Assembly (NCBI RefSeq): GCF_036014215.1
Contig: NZ_CP107921.1
Coordinates: 5,959,501-6,023,500, forward strand
Direction: 5' to 3'
DNA: 64,000 nucleotides
Source: Streptomyces sp. NBC_00440
GTDB lineage: Bacteria > Actinomycetota > Actinomycetes > Streptomycetales > Streptomycetaceae
Below the pieces are notes generated by a model. The model saw nothing but the letters and a program-made list of their open reading frames with translations, was not told the DNA's origin and searched no databases. Below, piece by piece: positions 45,773-54,122 of the stretch. The translations under genes and the position numbers were made by a program. The first letter of the stretch is position 1, and every line of letters starts with the position of its first letter.

Positions 45773-47100
45773 AGCTGATCGTCTTCCTCCTGGGCGAGGG
45801 CCCGGCGCATTGACGAGGCGAGTGCGGGTGCACCCCATGGGTCGTAGTGCAGCTTCCTCGGTGAGAGACCGCGGCGGAGCAGGACGTCGGCGGCCGCGGA
45901 GATCATCTGCTGGGGGCCGCTGAGGTATGCCTCGTGCCGGTCCCAGGGGCCGAACTCGGCCAGCACCTGGGGGAGGGAGCCGGTGCGTCCCACGATGTTC
46001 TGCTCGGAGACCGCCGCGCGGACGGTGAGCCAGGGGTGGCGCTGGGACATACGGAGCATGTCGTCCAGGCCGTACAGTTCCTCGGCCGTTCTGGCGCCGA
46101 CGAACAGATCCACACTGCGCCGGTGCGAGATGCCCTGCCGTGCCACCTCTTCGATCAGGGCCCGGATGGGAGCGAGCCCGGTGCCGCCCGCCACACAGAG
46201 CAGATCGTCGCGGGAGGCCGGGTCGATGGCCATGTCCCCCTGGGGCGGGCCGATTCGCAGCCAGTCGCCGACCGCTGTGTGGTCGACCAGGGCCTGGCTG
46301 ACCCGGCCGCCCCGGACCGCGCGGATGTGGAAGGTCAGGGCCGAGTCCGCGCGCGGTGCGTGCGCCGGCGAGTAGTGGCGCCACTCCCTGGGCCACCACG
46401 GCGACTCCAGGCTCAGGTACTGGCCCGCGGTGTAGGGGTACGGCTGGTCGGGCTGCACGGTGATTTCCGCGATGCCGCTCTGGTGGCGTACGTGTCCGAT
46501 CACCTGGGCGTTCCAGGCCGCGGGGGAGTGCTGGGCGTCCTGCTCGGCGGCCCGCATCATGGTGTCCGCGACCGCCCCGTACGCCCGTTCCCAGGCGCCG
46601 GCGATCTCCGGGGTCCAGGCCGGGCCCGCGAACCGGGACAGGGTTTCGAGCAGGCACTCGCCGACCGCCGGGTAATGGGCGTTCTGCGTACCGAACTTGC
46701 GGTGGTCCCGGCCCAGATGGGAACAGAAGCGGGTCAGGCTCTCGGGGTCGTCGACGAGTTCGACGATCCGCAGGAGCGCCCGGAGCAACCGGTCACGCTG
46801 CACATCCATGTTGGCGGGGAAGAGCTCGCGAACCGCCGGATACCGGGCGAAGAGGATGGCGTAGAAGTAGACCGCGACCTCTTCGACCTGCGGTTCGACC
46901 ACCGCGAGGCTGGCCCGTATGAGCGCCGCGTCCTGTTCGCCGCTGGACGCCGCCCCCGGTGGCGGCGGCATGGCCGCGTGCACCGCGCCGAGCGGGGGAG
47001 GTGGCTCGGGAGCGCGCACACCGGGCGCCATGGGCCCGGGAGGAGTGGTAGGGCCTCGGCGGAACCACCTGCCGCCGCCGCTGTGCGGCGCTTCCCTCAC
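45769..47100 (-). CDS. Globin-ferredoxin/NAD reductase fusion (flavohaemoprotein-like)
   Basis: 443 residues from a GTG at 47100; a start at the ATG giving M-A-P-G-V-R (47031) would make 420. A Pro-rich N-terminus leads into a globin domain (residues ~70-200) with YFYAILFARYPAVRELFP carrying the distal Tyr and RDHRKFGTQNAHYPAVGECLLETL carrying the proximal His. A flavodoxin-reductase-like domain follows: RHYSPAHAP (FAD), GPPQGDM, and CVAGGTGLAPIRALIEE (NAD), ending YLSGPQQMISAAADVLL. Known role of this class: NO dioxygenase or related haem redox. GTG overlaps the stop of a small upstream frame, and its stop overlaps the next start. Confidence 0.88.
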   Translation of the reverse strand: MREAPHSGGGRWFRRGPTTPPGPMAPGVRAPEPPPPLGAVHAAMPPPPGAASSGEQDAALIRASLAVVEPQVEEVAVYFYAILFARYPAVRELFPANMDVQRDRLLRALLRIVELVDDPESLTRFCSHLGRDHRKFGTQNAHYPAVGECLLETLSRFAGPAWTPEIAGAWERAYGAVADTMMRAAEQDAQHSPAAWNAQVIGHVRHQSGIAEITVQPDQPYPYTAGQYLSLESPWWPREWRHYSPAHAPRADSALTFHIRAVRGGRVSQALVDHTAVGDWLRIGPPQGDMAIDPASRDDLLCVAGGTGLAPIRALIEEVARQGISHRRSVDLFVGARTAEELYGLDDMLRMSQRHPWLTVRAAVSEQNIVGRTGSLPQVLAEFGPWDRHEAYLSGPQQMISAAADVLLRRGLSPRKLHYDPWGAPALASSMRRALAQEEDDQL

Positions 47101-47441
47101 CGTGCGCCGGCGGTCGGGCGCGACGCGGACGGGCCTTCGGCCTCGGCGCGTATTCCGGTCGGACCAGGTCTGTCCCTCATGTGCTTCCGTACTCCTCGGC
47201 TCCGTGGATCCTGCGGGCCTGCCGGCCGCAGGGCGGATCCGGGCAGCGACAGGTGCAGTTCCTTTGCGGCAGCCATTACAGCGAGGGCTTGATCCCTGCG
47301 CAAGCCGCGCACGACGGAGGCCCGTCCACATGCTGGACACAGGTCGTTCGCAGGCTGTCCGCAGATCGTCCGCAGGCCGTCTGCCGCAAGGGGGAGCCGC
47401 TCGTCCGCAGGTACGGACATCACGAGTGTGGACAGTTTCAC
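47097..47441 (-). CDS. Uncertain small ORF upstream of the globin-reductase
   Basis: 114 codons from a GTG. The stop TGA overlaps the globin gene's GTG (GTGA), the same junction seen between the globin and PNPOx-like genes, which is the main reason to list it. The translation includes CGQPANDLCPACG and LRRDQALAVMAAAKELHLSL but matches no family I know. Third-position GC is lower than in neighbouring genes and no ribosome site is visible. It could be chance reading through a control region. Confidence 0.3.
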   Translation of the reverse strand: MKLSTLVMSVPADERLPLAADGLRTICGQPANDLCPACGRASVVRGLRRDQALAVMAAAKELHLSLPGSALRPAGPQDPRSRGVRKHMRDRPGPTGIRAEAEGPSASRPTAGAR

Positions 47442-47602
47442 AGCGGTGGAGCGCGCGTTCCGGCCGATGCGGATATCGAAGCTCTGTGTGAGCGGCGCGG
47501 TGCCGTGGGTGGTGAACGGGGCAGGGCCGACTGCGCGGTGACCGCGTCCTCGGTGGCCGGCGCCAACGGGCCGCGTTCCCGGGGCCGGTACACATCTGCG
47601 AA

Positions 47603-47624
47603 GCCCCCGGGCCGGCCCGGGGGC
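47603..47624 (-). terminator. Palindromic terminator downstream of the adenosine deaminase gene
   Basis: Perfect palindrome with 11-bp arms GCCCCCGGGCC (47603-47613) and GGCCCGGGGGC (47614-47624), about 40 bp past the add stop. The 140 bases to its left (47442-47602) contain no gene I can support. Confidence 0.75.
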
Positions 47625-47664
47625 CGGCGGAGAGCGGCGGCAGGCGCCCTCCGCCGGTGACGTG

Positions 47665-48852
47665 TTACGCGGTGACGCCGGCCGTCGCCGGCCGGGCGGC
47701 CGGAAGGTGGCTGAGGCTCCGGTTGCGCAGCTGGGCGTAGCCGGGGCGGATGGTCTGGTCGATCAGGGCGAGGCGTTCGTCGAAGGGGATGAAGGCGGAC
47801 TTCATCGCGTTCACGGTGAACCACTCCATCTCGTCCAGGCCGTAACCGAAGGTGTCGGACAGGTGCAGGAACTCCCGCGTCATCGTGGTGCCGCTGACGA
47901 GCCGGTTGTCGGTGTTGACGCAGACGCGGAACTTCAGCCGGCGCAGCAGGTCGATGGGGTGCCCGGCGTACGAGGAGGCCGCGCCCGTCTGGAGGTTGGA
48001 GGTCGGGCAGACCTCCAGCGCGATGCGGTGGTCCCGTACGTAGGTGGCGAGCCGGCCGAGCGTGACCGAGCCGTCGTCGGCGACGGTGATGTCATCGGTG
48101 ATCCGGACTCCGTGCCCGATCCGGTGGGCTCCGCAGCGCTGTACCGCCTCCTGGATGGAGGGCAGCCCGACGACCTCTCCGGCGTGGATCGTGATGTGCG
48201 CGCCTGCGGCCCTGAGGTGGTCGAAGGCGTCGACGTGCCGCTCCGGCGGGTTGCCGATCTCGGCCCCGGCGATGTCGAAGCCGACGACGCCGGAGTCGCG
48301 GTAGGCGAGGGCCAGTTCGGCGATCTCCCGGGAGCGCTCGGCGTGCCGCATGGCGGTCAGCAGGGTGCCGACGCGGATGGGGCGGCCGTTCGCCGCTGCC
48401 CGGCGCTCGCCCTCGCGGAAGCCGTCGTTGACCGCCTCGATGACCTGCTCCAGGCTCAGCCCGCCTTCGAGGTGCTGCTCGGGCGCGTAGCGGCTCTCGG
48501 CGTACACGACGCCGTCGGCTGCCAGGTCCTCCGCGGCCTCGGCGGCGACGCGGTACAGCGCCTCGCGGGTCTGCATCACGGCGCAGGTGTGCGCGAACGT
48601 CTCCAGATACCGCTCCAGGGAGCCGGAGTCGGCGGCGTCGCGGAACCATCCGCCGAGCTTCGCGGCGTCGGTGGTCGGCAGTCCCGCGTACTGCGCGTCA
48701 CGGGCGAGTTCGACGACCGTGGCCGGGCGCAGGCCGCCGTCCAGGTGGTCGTGCAGGAGGACCTTCGGCGCCTGCCGTATCTGCTCCTGGCCGAGGCTGC
48801 CGGTGCTGACGGTGTGCGCCGCGCTGGGGAATGTGTTGTCTGACAAGTGCAT
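47665..48852 (-). CDS. add: Adenosine deaminase
   Basis: Hydrolyses adenosine to inosine plus ammonia. 395 residues, TIM barrel with zinc. Metal ligands and active site: [11 protein letters not shown] (two His), [10 protein letters not shown] (His, Glu), HRIGHGVRI and [14 protein letters not shown] (Asp). Start ATG at M-H-L-S-D-N; codons 3-6 coincide with the palindrome TTGTCTGACAA that also lies in the GntR/MFS intergenic region. No ribosome site is seen and a TACACT element ends 9 bp before the start, so the mRNA may be leaderless. It lies 143 bp downstream of the GntR gene on the same strand. Confidence 0.95.
   Translation of the reverse strand: MHLSDNTFPSAAHTVSTGSLGQEQIRQAPKVLLHDHLDGGLRPATVVELARDAQYAGLPTTDAAKLGGWFRDAADSGSLERYLETFAHTCAVMQTREALYRVAAEAAEDLAADGVVYAESRYAPEQHLEGGLSLEQVIEAVNDGFREGERRAAANGRPIRVGTLLTAMRHAERSREIAELALAYRDSGVVGFDIAGAEIGNPPERHVDAFDHLRAAGAHITIHAGEVVGLPSIQEAVQRCGAHRIGHGVRITDDITVADDGSVTLGRLATYVRDHRIALEVCPTSNLQTGAASSYAGHPIDLLRRLKFRVCVNTDNRLVSGTTMTREFLHLSDTFGYGLDEMEWFTVNAMKSAFIPFDERLALIDQTIRPGYAQLRNRSLSHLPAARPATAGVTA
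48836..48846. promoter_or_regulatory. GntR-type operator overlapping the add start
   Basis: TTGTCTGACAA, an 11-bp palindrome covering codons 3-6 of add. The 14-base extension TTGTCTGACAAGTG is identical to the second copy at 49926. Confidence 0.7.
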
Positions 48853-48995
48853 GGGAGGCGAGTGTAGACCCGACGGGCCGGAACACGAACGCGGGTCGCC
48901 CCGGGGGCGTGCGCCCCTGCGCCCCCGACATGGGCGGTACGGGGTGCGCGGTCGGGCGGTACGGGGCCGTTCGGCGGCCGGGACGGGTTCCGCGG

Positions 48996-49742
48996 TCAGC
49001 GCGACTGCCAGACGGGCAGCGCCGGCGCCCCCGTGGGCAGCATGTACTTGGCCGCGATGACGGGGGTCCGCCCGGCGTGGATCACCTGCGTCACCAGGAC
49101 GGCCGGGGTGTCCGACGGCCGGTCGAACTGCGCGCCGCGGCGGCTGCCGAGCATCGTGGCGACCATGGTGGACGACCCCTTCAGCGCCATGCCCCGCCCC
49201 GTATCCAGCAGCAGCCGGAGCATGGTCGACGGTGCGCCGGGCGCGGTGTCGAGCGCCTGCGCCGGGGTGAGGCCGAGACCCGTGAGGGTCTCGTCGGTGG
49301 CCGCCCACTCGTGGGCGAGGCAGGACGGCAGGGAGTTGACCTCGATCATGCTCTCCCAGAACCGGACCTCGCCGTGGGCGGGCAGCAGCAGATGCTGCGC
49401 GGAGAAGTCGGTCGGCTCCTCCAGGGTCTGCGCCAGCCGTACGGTACGGACCGCCGCACCCGCGCCGAGCAGCTCCTCCATGGGTTTGAGGGTCTCGAAG
49501 CCGCGCTGTGGCGGGTGGTGGTTCACGGTGCGGCCCACTCCGCGCCGCACCGTGATGACCCCGTCCTCCTGGAGCAGGATCAACGCCTCGCGCAGCGCGG
49601 GCCTGCTGACGCCCAGGTCGGCGGCGAGCCGGGGCTCGGTCGGCAGCTGCGATCCGGGCGGATAGATGCCCTGATGGACCGCTTCCACGATCCGCTCGTA
49701 CAGGACGACGACCGGGCGCCGCTGCTGTTGTCTGTCAGCCAT
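48996..49742 (-). CDS. GntR/HutC-family regulator (UTRA domain)
   Basis: 248 residues. N-terminal w[54 protein letters not shown]. The remainder fits the UTRA effector fold ([34 protein letters not shown]). Two ATGs occur six bases apart; AGGAG abuts the first, so the second is the better start. It lies between add (downstream, same strand) and a divergent MFS gene. Two identical palindromes flank it and are its probable binding sites. The ligand may be adenosine or a related nucleoside, by context. Confidence 0.9.
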   Translation of the reverse strand: MADRQQQRRPVVVLYERIVEAVHQGIYPPGSQLPTEPRLAADLGVSRPALREALILLQEDGVITVRRGVGRTVNHHPPQRGFETLKPMEELLGAGAAVRTVRLAQTLEEPTDFSAQHLLLPAHGEVRFWESMIEVNSLPSCLAHEWAATDETLTGLGLTPAQALDTAPGAPSTMLRLLLDTGRGMALKGSSTMVATMLGSRRGAQFDRPSDTPAVLVTQVIHAGRTPVIAAKYMLPTGAPALPVWQSR

Positions 49743-49879
49743 AGCCATCTCCTGGGGTGTGATCGGGCTGTCCCGGCTGCCGCCGCCCGGCCGCTCAGCC
49801 TACGCAGTGCGGGCACAGCCTGCGGTGTTGATGCCCGACCGGGCGGACCGGTCGGGCATCGCTGGGGCGCGGGTAACCC

Positions 49880-49909
49880 TTGACAGCTGTTCGAGTGCGG
49901 GGGTAGACC
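49880..49909 (+). promoter_or_regulatory. Sigma-70-type promoter toward the MFS gene
   Basis: TTGACA (49880-49885), an 18-base spacer, then TAGACC (49904-49909). A perfect -35 box is unusual here. A start near 49916 would put the GntR palindrome in the first 20 transcribed bases and leave a leader of about 240 bases. Otherwise the 49743-50156 gap holds no gene I can support. Confidence 0.6.
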
Positions 49910-49925
49910 AGACCTTCATCACGCC

Positions 49926-49936
49926 TTGTCTGACAA
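49926..49936. promoter_or_regulatory. GntR-type operator in the GntR/MFS intergenic region
   Basis: TTGTCTGACAA, extended to a 13-bp palindrome by C and G on either side, just past the predicted start of the promoter at 49880. Confidence 0.7.
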
Positions 49937-50156
49937 GTGATCGGACAGGGCGTGGAAAGCGTTCCGGGCGCGGCGGTGCCGCTGCCCCGGGAGCGTCGGC
50001 TGCCGCACCTCCGCACACATCGGCGGAACCGGCCGGCAGCGGCGGACGGACGGGCCGGCCCACCACCCACCGCCCCGTCTCCGCCCTCGCCGTGCGCCGA
50101 CGCCCCCTCGGGCCGCTCCGTACTCCCTGCCCCGCCCTCCCCTCCTAGGAGCCGCC

Positions 50157-51605
50157 ATGTCGTCGTGTGCCGACCGCCCGGAGACACCACGGTCCGACAG
50201 CCGTCCCGGAATGCTGCTGGCGCTGGCCCTGGCCGTGCTCGGCTACCAGCTCAACGCCACCATGCTCAGCCCGGCCCTCCCCGACGTCATGCACCGGCTG
50301 CACACCACCAGCGGCCTCGTCGGACTCTCGCAGACCCTGTTCTTCCTGTTCGCGGCGATCGGGCAGGTCACCCTGGCCCGGCTCAGCGACTACCGCGGCC
50401 GCAAACCGATGATGCTGCTGGGCTGCTTCCTGGTCATCGCGGGCGATATCGCCTGCGCGGCGGCCCCCGACATCGGGGTGTTCCTCGTGGGGCGTGTCCT
50501 CCAGGGCTTCTCCGCCGCCCTGTTCACCCTGGCGTTCCTGACCCTGGACGACACCCTCTCGGCCAAGGGCTTCGGCCGGGCCGCGGGCATCATCACCGCC
50601 GTCAACGGTGGTTTCGCGGGGGTGGACGCCGTCTTCGGTGGCCGGCTGGCGGACACCGTCGGCTTCCGCGGCATCTTCCTGGCCGGTCTCGTGGTGTCGG
50701 TGGCCGGCACCCTCGCCGTGTACCGGACCGTCCCCGCCACGCCGCCGACCGCGAAGGGCCGCATGGACTGGCGCGGCACGTCCCTGCTCGCCATCGGCCT
50801 GACGGGCGTACTGATCGGCCTGGCGCAGGGCGAGTCGTGGGGCTGGCTCTCGGTGCCCACCGCGATCTGTGTGCTGGGCGGCCTCGCCTCTCTGGTCGCG
50901 TTCGCCCTGGCCGGCCGGGGCGCCCGGGACACCGTCATCGACACGAAGCTCCTCGTCTCGCGCCGCGCCTGGCCGCTGCTGGCCACGACCGTACTGACCC
51001 TGGCCGGTGCCTTCGGGGCGCTCACGCTCACCGTGCCGCTGTTCACCCAGGACCCGCAGGCCGGTTACGGCATGAGCGCGACCCACTCGGCGCTGCTGTT
51101 CGCGACACCCGCCCAGGCCATCGGGGTGATCGGCGCTCCCCTCGCGGGCATACTCGGCCCGCGGATCGGCTGGCGCCGCAGCGTGGTACTCGGCTCCGCG
51201 GGCTCGCTGATCGCGTTCGTCGTCGCGGTGCCGTTCATGACCCATCAGTGGATCTTCGCCGCCGCGCTCGCGGTGCTCGGGATCACGTACAACGGCCTGA
51301 GCATCACCGCGCTCAACGGCCTGGCCGTCCTCTCGTCCCCCGACGACCAGAAGGGCGCGCTGCCCGGTCTGAACGGCGCCTGTTTCGGCATCGGCGCCTC
51401 ACTCGGGACGGCGCTCGCCTCCGCGCTGATCACGGTCGCGGCGAGCGGCGGCGCGCACGGCGCGGACCGCTACGGGCCCGCCCTGTGGGCCTCGTGCGGA
51501 CTGCTTGCCGTGGCCATGGTGACGACGGTGGCGATCAAGGCCGTACCGAAGGGCGCGGCGCAGCCGGACGGCGGCCGGGTGGCGGTGCCCGCCATGCACG
51601 GCTGA
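50157..51605 (+). CDS. MFS transporter, probably nucleoside-related
   Basis: 482 residues, about 14 membrane helices (DHA2-like). The conserved loop 2-3 motif is RLSDYRGRKPMM; GRVLQGFSAALFTLAFLTLDD is TM4. TAGGAG lies seven bases before the ATG. It is divergent from the GntR regulator and shares its palindrome with add. The family covers multidrug efflux and some nucleoside carriers; regulation with adenosine deaminase argues for a nucleoside or analogue substrate, but this is inference. Confidence 0.88.
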   Translation: MSSCADRPETPRSDSRPGMLLALALAVLGYQLNATMLSPALPDVMHRLHTTSGLVGLSQTLFFLFAAIGQVTLARLSDYRGRKPMMLLGCFLVIAGDIACAAAPDIGVFLVGRVLQGFSAALFTLAFLTLDDTLSAKGFGRAAGIITAVNGGFAGVDAVFGGRLADTVGFRGIFLAGLVVSVAGTLAVYRTVPATPPTAKGRMDWRGTSLLAIGLTGVLIGLAQGESWGWLSVPTAICVLGGLASLVAFALAGRGARDTVIDTKLLVSRRAWPLLATTVLTLAGAFGALTLTVPLFTQDPQAGYGMSATHSALLFATPAQAIGVIGAPLAGILGPRIGWRRSVVLGSAGSLIAFVVAVPFMTHQWIFAAALAVLGITYNGLSITALNGLAVLSSPDDQKGALPGLNGACFGIGASLGTALASALITVAASGGAHGADRYGPALWASCGLLAVAMVTTVAIKAVPKGAAQPDGGRVAVPAMHG

Positions 51606-51638
51606 ACGCGGCGCCGCGAGCCGCGCGTTGCCGGACGG

Positions 51639-51708
51639 CCGCTGACGACAATGGGCCGCTGACAACACCGGGCCGCTGGCAACACCGCGGCCGCTGACGA
51701 CAACGGGG
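51639..51708. repeat. Four tandem 17/18-bp repeats between convergent genes
   Basis: Units beginning CCGCTGACGACAATGGG, CCGCTGACAACACCGGG, CCGCTGGCAACACCGCGG and CCGCTGACGACAACGGGG lie head to tail after the MFS gene and run into the terminator. Confidence 0.85.
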
Positions 51709-51740
51709 CGGTGGAACTGCCGGAGCAGCTCCACCGCCCC
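51705..51740. terminator. Bidirectional terminator between the MFS gene and the lipoprotein gene
   Basis: Perfect 11-bp arms GGGGCGGTGGA (51705-51715) and TCCACCGCCCC (51730-51740), 14-base loop. Confidence 0.85.
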
Positions 51741-51755
51741 AGTGGGCATGGCGGG

Positions 51756-52460
51756 TTACGCGTGGGCGCTGAGCACGCCCGAGGCGCTGAGCACCATGTA
51801 GATGCCGTTGGCGTCGAGGCCCTCGTCGTGCTCGTTGGCGTCCAGGGTGGCGGCCACCCCGTCATGGCCGATGATCTGGGCGCGGTAGTGGCCTTCGCCG
51901 GGCTCCGTGACCTTGACCTTCCAGTCGCCCGCGACGGTGAACGTGCCCGGACCCTGGTGTCCGCCGCCCATCCAGGAGTGGAGCGAGCCGTCGATCCCGA
52001 GCACGATGAACATGTCGTTGAAGTCGAGCCCGGCGTCGGTGTTGTGCGTCACCATCGAGCCCAGAACCGAACCGTGGCTGACGATGTCGGCGCGGTACTT
52101 CTGGGCACCCACCTGGTAGATCTTGGCCGTGCTGCCGTCCGGCAGGCGCTGGCTGTGGTCCAGGGACGGCCCCGCCTCGGCCGTCGTCCCGCTCTTGTCC
52201 GCGATGCTCTGGTCGCCGCCGCCCTGGGAGCCGCCGGCCTTGGAAGCGCCGGCCTTCGAGCCGTCGGTCTTGGAGTCGCCCGCAGCACCGGCGTTCCCGG
52301 TGGAGTGGGACGCGGAGGTGGCGGCCGAGTCCTTCGTGCCCTGGCCCGCGGCGTTGCTGTCCCCACTCCCGCAGGCGGTCAGCGAGAACGCCGCAGCGGC
52401 GGCGACGGCCACCAGGCCGGCGGAACGGACGGTACGGCGTGCACGGCGACTGGTCATCAT
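51756..52460 (-). CDS. Lipoprotein with two copies of a beta domain
   Basis: 234 residues. Starts MMTSRRARRTV with GGGGGAG upstream; lipobox SLTAC (Cys near residue 28). A Ser/Lys/Gly-rich linker (~30-100, including SKAGASKAGG) leads to a C-terminal region with two copies of one ~50-residue domain: YRADIVSHGSVLGSMVTH...GLDFNDMFIVLGIDGSLHSW and YRAQIIGHDGVAATLDAN...GLDANGIYMVLSASGVLSAH. The duplication suggests a beta-sandwich or binding module on the outside of the membrane. I do not recognise the family. It is monocistronic, between convergent and same-strand neighbours. Confidence 0.85.
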   Translation of the reverse strand: MMTSRRARRTVRSAGLVAVAAAAAFSLTACGSGDSNAAGQGTKDSAATSASHSTGNAGAAGDSKTDGSKAGASKAGGSQGGGDQSIADKSGTTAEAGPSLDHSQRLPDGSTAKIYQVGAQKYRADIVSHGSVLGSMVTHNTDAGLDFNDMFIVLGIDGSLHSWMGGGHQGPGTFTVAGDWKVKVTEPGEGHYRAQIIGHDGVAATLDANEHDEGLDANGIYMVLSASGVLSAHA

Positions 52461-52635
52461 GGCGCTCCCCCAAGGGTTGTGGTCAGGATCCGGCGTCTGC
52501 ACCCGCTTCCGCGGGGTGGCCTGCCAGCTCTTCTGTTCGCTACACCTTGTGAGATGGACCCCTGTCAGAAGTTGTTCGCCAGGTTCTGTCCGCACTTGGT
52601 AACACACTTCGTAACAGAGGCCGGACGGGCCGGAC

Positions 52636-53829
52636 TCAAAGGAAGCGCCGGATGGGGAGCACGGCCGTCTCCCGTACCCGCTCGGACAGCGCACGACGGC
52701 TCCAGCGTGTGGCATCGATCGCCTCGCTGCGCTTCAGGTCGGCGTCGAAGTCGGCGTCCAGCGCCTCGGTGAACGTCTCGTCCAGGACCGCGAGCATGAC
52801 CTCTTCGTCATGTTCGAGGGACCGGCGGTTGAAGTTGGTCGAGCCGATCAGGGACGCGACGTGGTCCACCGTGATGATCTTGGTGTGCAGCATGGTGGGC
52901 TGGTACTCGCGGATCTCGACGCCGGCGGCCAGCAGGGCCGCGTAGTGGTGCCGCCCCGCCAACTGGCAGGCGCGCTGGTCGGTGTGCGGCCCCGGCAGCA
53001 GGATCTCGACCCGTACGCCACGGCGTGCCGTCGCACGCAGCAGCTCGATGAAGTACGTGTCCGGTGCGAAGTAGGCGGTGGCCAGCCGGAAGCGCTCCTC
53101 CGCCGATGTGAGCATCACGCGGATCAGGGTCTGCAGGTCCTGCCAGCCGACGCTGGCCGAGCCGCGCACGACCTGGACAGTGGCGTCGCCTGGCTGCTCG
53201 TGCCCCGTGAACCGGTCGCGGTGGTCGAACAGTTCGTCGTGGCACTCCGCCCAGTTCTGCGCGAAGGCGGCGGCGACCCCGTCCACGGCGGGCCCGCGCA
53301 GCCGTACGTGGGTGTCGCGCCACTCGGACGAGTCCCTGGCGTCCCCGCACCACTCCTCGGCGATGCCGACACCCCCGGTGAAGGCCGTGTGCTCGTCCAC
53401 GACGAGAGCCTTGCGGTGGCAACGGTGATTCTGCTTGAAGGGCGAGAGCCGGAGGGGCTTGCGGAACCACGCGACCAGCACCCCGGCCGCGTCCATGGCG
53501 TCGAGCAGGTCCTGCTCGATCTCCTTGGCGCCGAAGCCGTCCAGCAGCAGCCGCACCCGGACGCCCGCCCGCGCGCGTTCCGCCAGGGCCGCCGCGAAGT
53601 CGTGGGCTATCTGCCCGCGCCAGTACACGAAGGTCATCAGGTCGATGGTGTGCTCGGCGGTACGGACGGCATCCAGCATGGCGGGGAAGATCTCATCGCC
53701 GTTGCGCAGCGGGACCAGTTCGTTTCCCTCGGTGGCGGCGATCCCGATCAGCCGCTCCAGCCGTCTTCGCAGCCGCTGCTTGCGCCCCTGGACGTCCGGC
53801 GGGGCGGCCTCTGTCGCCTGCTGCTGCAC
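52636..53829 (-). CDS. Phospholipase D-like protein / cardiolipin synthase family
   Basis: 397 residues with two PLD motifs: CHRKALVVDEHTAFTGGVGIAEEW and MLHTKIITVDHVASLIGSTNFNRRS, both with intact HxK(x)4D. No membrane helix at the N-terminus (unlike E. coli ClsA), resembling soluble ClsB/YwiE-type proteins. A GTG start has GAGGAGG five bases upstream; that ribosome site lies inside a 14-bp hairpin (53835-53877). Likely phosphatidyl transfer in the membrane; nuclease activity cannot be excluded. Confidence 0.88.
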   Translation of the reverse strand: MQQQATEAAPPDVQGRKQRLRRRLERLIGIAATEGNELVPLRNGDEIFPAMLDAVRTAEHTIDLMTFVYWRGQIAHDFAAALAERARAGVRVRLLLDGFGAKEIEQDLLDAMDAAGVLVAWFRKPLRLSPFKQNHRCHRKALVVDEHTAFTGGVGIAEEWCGDARDSSEWRDTHVRLRGPAVDGVAAAFAQNWAECHDELFDHRDRFTGHEQPGDATVQVVRGSASVGWQDLQTLIRVMLTSAEERFRLATAYFAPDTYFIELLRATARRGVRVEILLPGPHTDQRACQLAGRHHYAALLAAGVEIREYQPTMLHTKIITVDHVASLIGSTNFNRRSLEHDEEVMLAVLDETFTEALDADFDADLKRSEAIDATRWSRRALSERVRETAVLPIRRFL

Positions 53830-53834
53830 GGGTA

Positions 53835-53877
53835 CCTCCTCGTCGTCGCCGTGCCCTGGTGCACGACGACGAGGAGG
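53835..53877 (-). other. Hairpin covering the ribosome site of the PLD gene
   Basis: Perfect 14-bp arms CCTCCTCGTCGTCG (53835-53848) and CGACGACGAGGAGG (53864-53877), 15-base loop. On the minus strand the right-hand arm of the RNA contains the GAGGAGG of the PLD gene. It may also end the DUF397 transcript. Confidence 0.6.
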
Positions 53878-53894
53878 AGCGTAAGCGCTACGCG

Positions 53895-54122
53895 TCAGCG
53901 CTCGGCGAGGAAGGCGGCCCAGGCGCGCGGGGCGACGGTCAGGATGGGGCCGTCGGTGACCTTGGAGTCACGGACGTGGATGGCGCGGGGGTGGGCTGCT
54001 ACTTCTACGCAGTCGCCGCCTTCGCTGCCGCTGTACGTGGACTTGTGCCAGTCGCAGGCGACTTCTACGCAGTTGCCGCCTTCGTCACCGCTGTAGCTGG
54101 ACTTGAACCAGGTGAGACTCAT
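53895..54122 (-). CDS. DUF397 protein with duplicated core motif
   Basis: 75 residues. DUF397 proteins usually hold one WxKSSYSGxxGGNCVEVA motif; this has two in tandem (WFKSSYSGDEGGNCVEVA and WHKSTYSGSEGGDCVEVA), separated by three residues, then the standard VRDSKVTDGPILTVAPRAWAAFL. DNA is duplicated over about 50 bases there. The start overlaps the upstream HTH gene's stop (TGATG), so it is translationally coupled. In Streptomyces such proteins accompany WhiJ-type regulators and modulate them. Confidence 0.92.
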   Translation of the reverse strand: MSLTWFKSSYSGDEGGNCVEVACDWHKSTYSGSEGGDCVEVAAHPRAIHVRDSKVTDGPILTVAPRAWAAFLAER

